The notes under the pieces were generated by a model that ran no database searches, was not told the DNA's origin, and saw only the letters and a program-made list of their open reading frames with translations. Made by a program: the position numbers and the translations under genes. Shown in pieces: positions 5,177-8,743 of a DNA stretch of 8,743 nt (positions are counted from its first letter, which is position 1; the number at the start of each line of letters is the position of its first letter). The stretch is from NCBI GenBank assembly GCA_023437715.1, contig JAEZFK010000017.1, positions 1 to 8,743 of the forward strand. The letters are read 5' to 3'. This stretch comes from Bacillota bacterium (lineage in GTDB: Bacteria; Bacillota; Clostridia; Lachnospirales; Lachnospiraceae).

Positions 5177-6289
5177 TTAGTTAAGTACGTAAACCTTTAC
5201 TTTCTTAACTCCCCAGGCGCTAACAGCACTGCTGGTCTCAAGATACACATCTATCTTGTTTCCCTTTATTGCTCCTCCCACATCAGCCGCAACTGCATAT
5301 CCATAGTCAGCCGCAACCCCGGGAAGCTCAACATAAACTCTGGTTCCCAGTGGGATAACGCGCGGGTCTACTGCTATAATACCTTTTCTTACTCTTGCAC
5401 CGGTGGCAGTAATACCAAACCCGGGATCTCCCGGATGCTTTCCGGTGTCTTCAAAAGAAGCCGTATATGAGGTAGCCCTCATATTTATAACCTTGGAATA
5501 CCTTAATGTCTCGCCTCTGGATGTCTTGTAGTTTAAAACCGTACCTACTTCAACAATTTTGTCCAACGGATTTGTTGCAACAATATCCTTGACCAATTGT
5601 TTAGCGATCTGTTTTCCATTCTCATAAACTACCGTATATGTTTTTTGTCGAATGCCTTCTTTTCCTTCTCTGACTGTATTTTTTAATCCTTTGTCCAATC
5701 TGTTGTTGTCTTTAGTAATTGTCTTATATGGTATGGTTATGGCTTCGGTGACTGTCTTTTCATCTACACGGATTATCGAAATGTTCATATCTGGTACAAT
5801 TTTGTCTCCCATCTGAGACCCGACGAGCTTGTCATCCCCATCGACGCCTATGGCGTTGTCGTTTAGTACCTCTTTGACAGTATCCTTATACGTTTTAATT
5901 TCCAGCTCTTTCCCATCCACATTGATTATTACAGGTACCGCTCTCTTTATATTTATCCGGTTCTCCTGTATTCTTGCAAGCTTCGAGTCAAACGGCACAC
6001 TGATATAATCTTCAACTGCCACGGTTACGCCTGTCTGCTCCAGTACTTCTCTTACTGTTGCTTTCATTGTCTCTACTGCAATTTCACGTCCATTGTCGTT
6101 GATTACCACGTGTCTTTTCAACCCATTAAAAACAAAGACACCTGCAGTAACGGATATAACAACGGCAATACATATAATTGCAATATCCAATGTTCTGATT
6201 TTGAATAAATTCCCGTGTTCCTTCCTTCCGAAATTACGGAAATTCATTTGTGAAAAATACCTTTTAATATTCTTCGCAATCGGTATCAT
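5177..6289 (-). CDS. yabE: YabE-like cell-wall protein with DUF348, G5 and 3D domains
   Basis: This 370-aa protein has a positively charged N-terminus and one membrane or signal segment (residues 35-55). Two DUF348 (ubiquitin-like) repeats follow at about 58-100 and 115-158, then a G5 domain (about 172-250), which binds wall glycans in related proteins. It ends in a 3D domain (about 268-370) with the conserved aspartates at Asp308 (AVDPRVIPLG), Asp336 (AADVGG) and Asp347 (KIDVYL). The 3D fold resembles lytic transglycosylase MltA, so cutting of peptidoglycan is likely. B. subtilis YabE sits at the same place downstream of tatD. The start at 6289 is chosen because AGGAGG (6299-6304) lies nine bases upstream; an in-frame ATG at 6319 has no ribosome site and would fall only a few bases from the predicted transcription start. 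Orthology to yabE rests on domains plus position. Confidence 0.88.
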   Translation of the reverse strand: MIPIAKNIKRYFSQMNFRNFGRKEHGNLFKIRTLDIAIICIAVVISVTAGVFVFNGLKRHVVINDNGREIAVETMKATVREVLEQTGVTVAVEDYISVPFDSKLARIQENRINIKRAVPVIINVDGKELEIKTYKDTVKEVLNDNAIGVDGDDKLVGSQMGDKIVPDMNISIIRVDEKTVTEAITIPYKTITKDNNRLDKGLKNTVREGKEGIRQKTYTVVYENGKQIAKQLVKDIVATNPLDKIVEVGTVLNYKTSRGETLRYSKVINMRATSYTASFEDTGKHPGDPGFGITATGARVRKGIIAVDPRVIPLGTRVYVELPGVAADYGYAVAADVGGAIKGNKIDVYLETSSAVSAWGVKKVKVYVLN

Positions 6290-6332
6290 AAATACTAACC
6301 TCCTGTTAGAAATATTCAAAGGGACTGTGACT

Positions 6333-6361
6333 ATTTTATTCTAAGCGGTTTATTTTGTCAA
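6333..6361 (-). promoter_or_regulatory. SigA-type promoter of the 3D-domain gene
   Basis: On the minus strand a perfect -35 TTGACA (6356-6361) is followed after 17 bp by the -10 TAAAAT (6333-6338). Transcription would begin near 6326, giving a leader of about 37 nt. It is the clearest promoter in the window and marks this gene as a separate transcription unit. Confidence 0.8.
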
Positions 6362-6461
6362 ATGTATTGCCTAGAAAATGGTTAGTTTTTTCCAATTCAA
6401 TCCCTCATTAGCAATTATTAACTGGATTTTAGTATATTATTCTTTACCTGTATTTATTACA

Positions 6462-6494
6462 CAATAAAAGCTTGAAACCCTTGCTCAGGGCTTA
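6462..6494 (-). terminator. Weak hairpin at the end of the coiled-coil gene
   Basis: A short stem of CCCT with AGGG (6478-6490), enclosed by AAGC/GCTT, overlaps the stop codon of the upstream gene and is followed by CTTTTATT. It may be a weak terminator ending the metG-tatD unit before the promoter at 6333-6361. Confidence 0.3.
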
Positions 6495-7198
6495 TCCGAC
6501 AACTGGGTAATACGCCATTCTCCTGCTGCTGCATCAAACTGCATGGTCACATACTTAATATTTTCACCCTGTTTATAGAGCACCTTTGGAACCTCCTCCA
6601 TGCCTTCATTTGGCGATTCCGGCTTATCCACCTGGAAAACTGCTTCAAACTGGATTTTTGCAAGATGTTCTGCATCGGTCATATCGGTGTATATTTTGAA
6701 AGCTTTCAAATCAATGGATTTTATTTCATTTTGGTAATTTGACTTAAAAATGTTGGGGCTGCTTAATATTTCATCATTTGACAGTATGCTTATATAGGTC
6801 TGAGCAGTTTTAAAGTTTTTTGAATTTACCGCATCTGCCCATTTCTTGACGATTGCCTGGAAGGGTTCAACATTCAGATTTTTTTTCAGCATCAGTATAA
6901 TCTCTCTTTTATCGGACAGCTCCTGCTTAATTTGCTGATTTTCCGAGGTGAGCAGATAATTGGTGTTCTTAATACGAGAATTTTCATCTGTGAGAGAAGC
7001 CAGCTTTTCAGTAAGATCCTTGTTTTGCTTATCAAGGGTATTAATCTTTTCCCCCAGAGTGTCAATACTCAGGTTTTTTGAATTGCTCAGATCCTGAAAA
7101 TTTTCAAGCTGTTTTTCTCTGTCCCACAGCAGATAATTGAATGAAATAAGTATTGATATAAGAAATACAAACACAACAATAATAATAAACTTTTTCAT
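6485..7198 (-). CDS. Membrane-anchored coiled-coil protein of unknown function
   Basis: I do not recognise this 237-aa protein as a named family. It starts MKK with a single hydrophobic segment (residues 4-24), then a long heptad-rich stretch (about 26-108, rich in Leu, Lys, Glu, Asn and Gln) that should form a coiled coil. The C-terminal domain (about 109-237) has the mixed helix-strand pattern and the ending FDAAAGEWRITQLSDKP, which recalls small NTF2-like or DUF4829-type extracytoplasmic domains; that likeness is only an impression. The likely topology is a short cytoplasmic end, one membrane anchor and an outer-face domain held away by the coiled coil. It lies between tatD and the 3D wall-protein gene, so a role at the cell envelope is plausible. 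ATG at 7196-7198 is used; an alternative ATG at 7208-7210 adds four residues. The start is preceded by a repeated leader shared with rsmA. Confidence 0.75.
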   Translation of the reverse strand: MKKFIIIVVFVFLISILISFNYLLWDREKQLENFQDLSNSKNLSIDTLGEKINTLDKQNKDLTEKLASLTDENSRIKNTNYLLTSENQQIKQELSDKREIILMLKKNLNVEPFQAIVKKWADAVNSKNFKTAQTYISILSNDEILSSPNIFKSNYQNEIKSIDLKAFKIYTDMTDAEHLAKIQFEAVFQVDKPESPNEGMEEVPKVLYKQGENIKYVTMQFDAAAGEWRITQLSDKP

Positions 7199-7294
7199 AA
7201 TTATTTCCATGCCTCCACTTCGCACATAACTCCATGAAAGTAACGGCATGGAATCAGTGCCACACTTTTATCTGCTTCAAAATTTATTTCAATC
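7199..7294 (-). repeat. Leader element copy B, upstream of the coiled-coil gene
   Basis: This is the second copy of the leader found before rsmA (2062-2158). It begins within the last codons of tatD and ends at the next start codon. It keeps the 9-bp pairing TTCCATGCC/GGCATGGAA (plus-strand 7245-7253 with 7205-7213) and the competing pairing CCATG/CATGG (7247-7251 with 7232-7236). The ribosome site GGAGG (plus-strand 7212-7216) is partly inside the first stem and lies 13 nt from the ATG at 7198 but only one base from the ATG at 7210. Confidence 0.6.
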
Positions 7295-8051
7295 CGAATA
7301 CAGTTTTTGCATTCTTCAGTGTTGTCTCGGCAACCTCCGACTCACTTATCCCTTTGATTTCGGCAATTTTCCGGATAACATGAACCAAGTAGCCGGAATT
7401 GTTCCTTTTTCCCCGGTAGGGCTCAGGTGAAAGATAGGGGCAGTCAGTTTCAACCAGAAGCTTTTCAAGCGGCACAGCTTCCACGACCTCAACAGTTTTC
7501 CTGGCATTTTTGAAAGTGACAGGTCCCCCAATGGCAATATACAGATTCAACTTGAGCATATCCATGGCCATCTGGGCACTTCCCGAAAAGCAATGAAATA
7601 TTCCGCCCACCTGCCGGACATCGGTATTTTTTAAAATATTCACAGTATCTTCATGGGCATCCCTGTCATGAATAATTATAGGCAGCTTCAGCTCCCCAGC
7701 CAGCTCTATCTGCCTCTGGAACCAATACCTCTGGATATCCCTTGGGGAATTGTCATAATAATAATCCAGCCCGATTTCACCTATTGCCACCACCTTCTGA
7801 TGCTTAGACAGAAGTCTGATTTTGCTTATAATATCCTCATTCATTTTTTCAGCATCGTGAGGATGTATGCCCAAGGCGGCATAGATAAAGGGGTATTTCT
7901 CCGCCAGCTCCATGGTTTTGTCCAGAGATTCGGGGCTGGCGCTGGCATTTAAAATATATGCTATTCCATCCTGATGAAGCTGCTTCAACAAGGCGTCTCT
8001 GTCCTCGTCAAAGCGTTCATCATCATAGTGTGCATGTGTATCAAAAATCAA
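7284..8051 (-). CDS. tatD: TatD-family metal-dependent deoxyribonuclease
   Basis: This 255-aa TIM-barrel hydrolase of the amidohydrolase superfamily has all expected metal ligands: the HxH pair His6/His8 in DTHAHYD, Glu92 in GEIGLDYY, His128 in IIIHDRDA, His153 in HCFSGS, and Asp203 in ETDCPYLSP. Family members are 3'-5' exonucleases acting on DNA or RNA ends in repair or DNA turnover. Length is normal. The start codon is TTG at 8049-8051: no ATG lies in frame before the HxH motif, and AGGGGG is correctly spaced seven bases upstream. That ribosome site overlaps the metG stop codon, with an 11-bp gap, so the two genes are translationally coupled. The metG-tatD pair is conserved in Firmicutes. 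The last codons fall within the leader repeat shared with rsmA. Confidence 0.95.
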   Translation of the reverse strand: MIFDTHAHYDDERFDEDRDALLKQLHQDGIAYILNASASPESLDKTMELAEKYPFIYAALGIHPHDAEKMNEDIISKIRLLSKHQKVVAIGEIGLDYYYDNSPRDIQRYWFQRQIELAGELKLPIIIHDRDAHEDTVNILKNTDVRQVGGIFHCFSGSAQMAMDMLKLNLYIAIGGPVTFKNARKTVEVVEAVPLEKLLVETDCPYLSPEPYRGKRNNSGYLVHVIRKIAEIKGISESEVAETTLKNAKTVFGLK

Positions 8052-8062
8052 TTTAAAGCCCC

Positions 8063-8743
8063 CTATCCAACCCTGATTCCGGTTGGCATATCCTTGTCAA
8101 TAGTCACCAGTGACAGTCCATTTTCGTCGGAAGCAGCCAGTATCATGCCCTGAGATTCTATACCTCTCAGCTTTGCAGGCTTAAGGTTGGCTACCAGTAT
8201 CAGAGTCTTTCCCACCATTTCTTCCGGTGTATAGTATTTTGCGATTCCAGACACAACCTGCCGGACCTCATCACCTACCTGCAGCTTCATTTTTAACAGT
8301 TTATCAGCCTTTTCAACCTTTTCAGCCTCCAGTACCTTTGCAACTCTGAGATCAACCTTTGCAAAATCGTCTATTGTTATGAGGTTGGCATTGGTTTCAT
8401 CCACGGCCTGTTCCCCTGCTTTATCCGTTTTAGCTGCATTTACTGTTTCCTTTGCTTTTACAGCTTCTGCCGGCTTTGCCGCTTCGGCAGCTTTTTCAGT
8501 CATTTTCTCTATCTCTTCAAGCTCTTTTATTAAATCAATTCTTGGGAATATGACATCCCCCTTATTAACACATGCTCCAACGGGATAAATTCCCCATTCC
8601 TTGGCCTTATCCCACTCCACCAGGCTCCTGTCCGCTATTCCAAGCTGGTTCCATATCTTTTCAGGCGTTTCAGGCATAAAGGGCTGAATAAGAATTGCAA
8701 TAATTCTCAAGGTTTCGGCAAGATTGTACATGACCTGCGCCAG
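8063..8743 (-). CDS. metG: Methionyl-tRNA synthetase, C-terminal part, cut by the window edge
   Basis: The last 226 codons are present and the frame is open to the window edge. The first part (to about the GIYPVG motif) is the end of the helical anticodon-binding domain, with the typical IQPFMPETPEKIW. Next is a charged, Ala/Lys/Glu-rich linker of about 45 residues. The final 105 or so residues form the appended OB-fold tRNA-binding domain (EMAP/Trbp111 type), with FAKVDLRVAKVLEAEKV, VVSGIAKYY, NLKPAKLRGIESQGMILAA and a final GIRVG. This appendage raises affinity for tRNA and promotes dimerisation in bacterial MetG proteins. The enzyme charges tRNA-Met for initiation and elongation. Its stop codon overlaps the tatD ribosome site. 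Any control element such as a T-box would lie outside the window. Confidence 0.97.
   Translation of the reverse strand: MAQVMYNLAETLRIIAILIQPFMPETPEKIWNQLGIADRSLVEWDKAKEWGIYPVGACVNKGDVIFPRIDLIKELEEIEKMTEKAAEAAKPAEAVKAKETVNAAKTDKAGEQAVDETNANLITIDDFAKVDLRVAKVLEAEKVEKADKLLKMKLQVGDEVRQVVSGIAKYYTPEEMVGKTLILVANLKPAKLRGIESQGMILAASDENGLSLVTIDKDMPTGIRVG

Noticed and set aside
6290..6319. Longer start for the 3D-domain protein at 6319
   Set aside because: It has no ribosome site and lies only about seven bases from the transcription start predicted by the TTGACA/TAAAAT promoter. The ATG at 6289 has AGGAGG at good spacing.
6290..6484. Possible ydaO-type cyclic di-AMP riboswitch before the 3D wall-protein gene, or before khtT
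   Set aside because: Such riboswitches often precede these gene types, but the predicted leaders (about 37 and 50 nt) are too short and none of the conserved segments I know are visible.

Overview
The window looks like a chromosomal stretch of a low-GC Gram-positive bacterium, most likely class Clostridia. The evidence is AT-rich intergenic DNA, strong GGAGG-type ribosome sites, and a metG-tatD-(3D-domain protein)-rsmA gene order that matches the conserved Firmicutes block metS-yabD-yabE-rnmV-ksgA. The species cannot be named from this sequence alone. No rRNA, tRNA or CRISPR array was seen.

Layout: all large genes except one read on the minus strand. From the right edge inward these are: the 3' part of metG (methionyl-tRNA synthetase); tatD (TTG start, tightly coupled to metG); an unrecognised membrane-anchored coiled-coil protein; a YabE-like wall protein with DUF348, G5 and 3D domains, its own SigA-type promoter and tandem downstream hairpins; a gene-poor stretch of about 560 bp; a khtT-khtU K+/H+ antiporter operon ending in a short YitT-family membrane protein; rsmA (16S rRNA dimethyladenosine transferase); and, at the left edge, the start of a CheY-type response regulator. 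The only plus-strand gene is a compact 186-aa tyrosine recombinase between rsmA and cheY.

Two structures stand out. First, the recombinase is bracketed by a 32-bp inverted repeat (241-272 and 1099-1130, 29 of 32 identical with 18 bp perfect). Each copy is itself an imperfect palindrome with a central spacer, which is what a tyrosine-recombinase core site looks like. This suggests a small self-encoded invertible cassette next to cheY. Flipping it would turn the recombinase and an outward-facing promoter-like sequence toward cheY.

Second, about 97 nt of nearly identical leader (roughly 88% by hand alignment) sits directly in front of two unrelated genes, rsmA and the coiled-coil gene. Both copies keep two mutually exclusive pairings close to the ribosome site. 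It may be an unclassified RNA regulator or a dispersed repeat.

Functionally the window mixes translation and RNA maturation (metG, rsmA), DNA and cell-wall maintenance (tatD, the 3D protein), potassium/pH homeostasis (khtTU) and motility signalling (cheY). rnmV, normally found between yabE and ksgA, is absent, and the khtTU-yitT operon occupies that place. The 4617-5176 gap holds a candidate 12-codon leader ORF with a very strong ribosome site, an inverted repeat around a -10 box before khtT, and a possible short plus-strand transcript.
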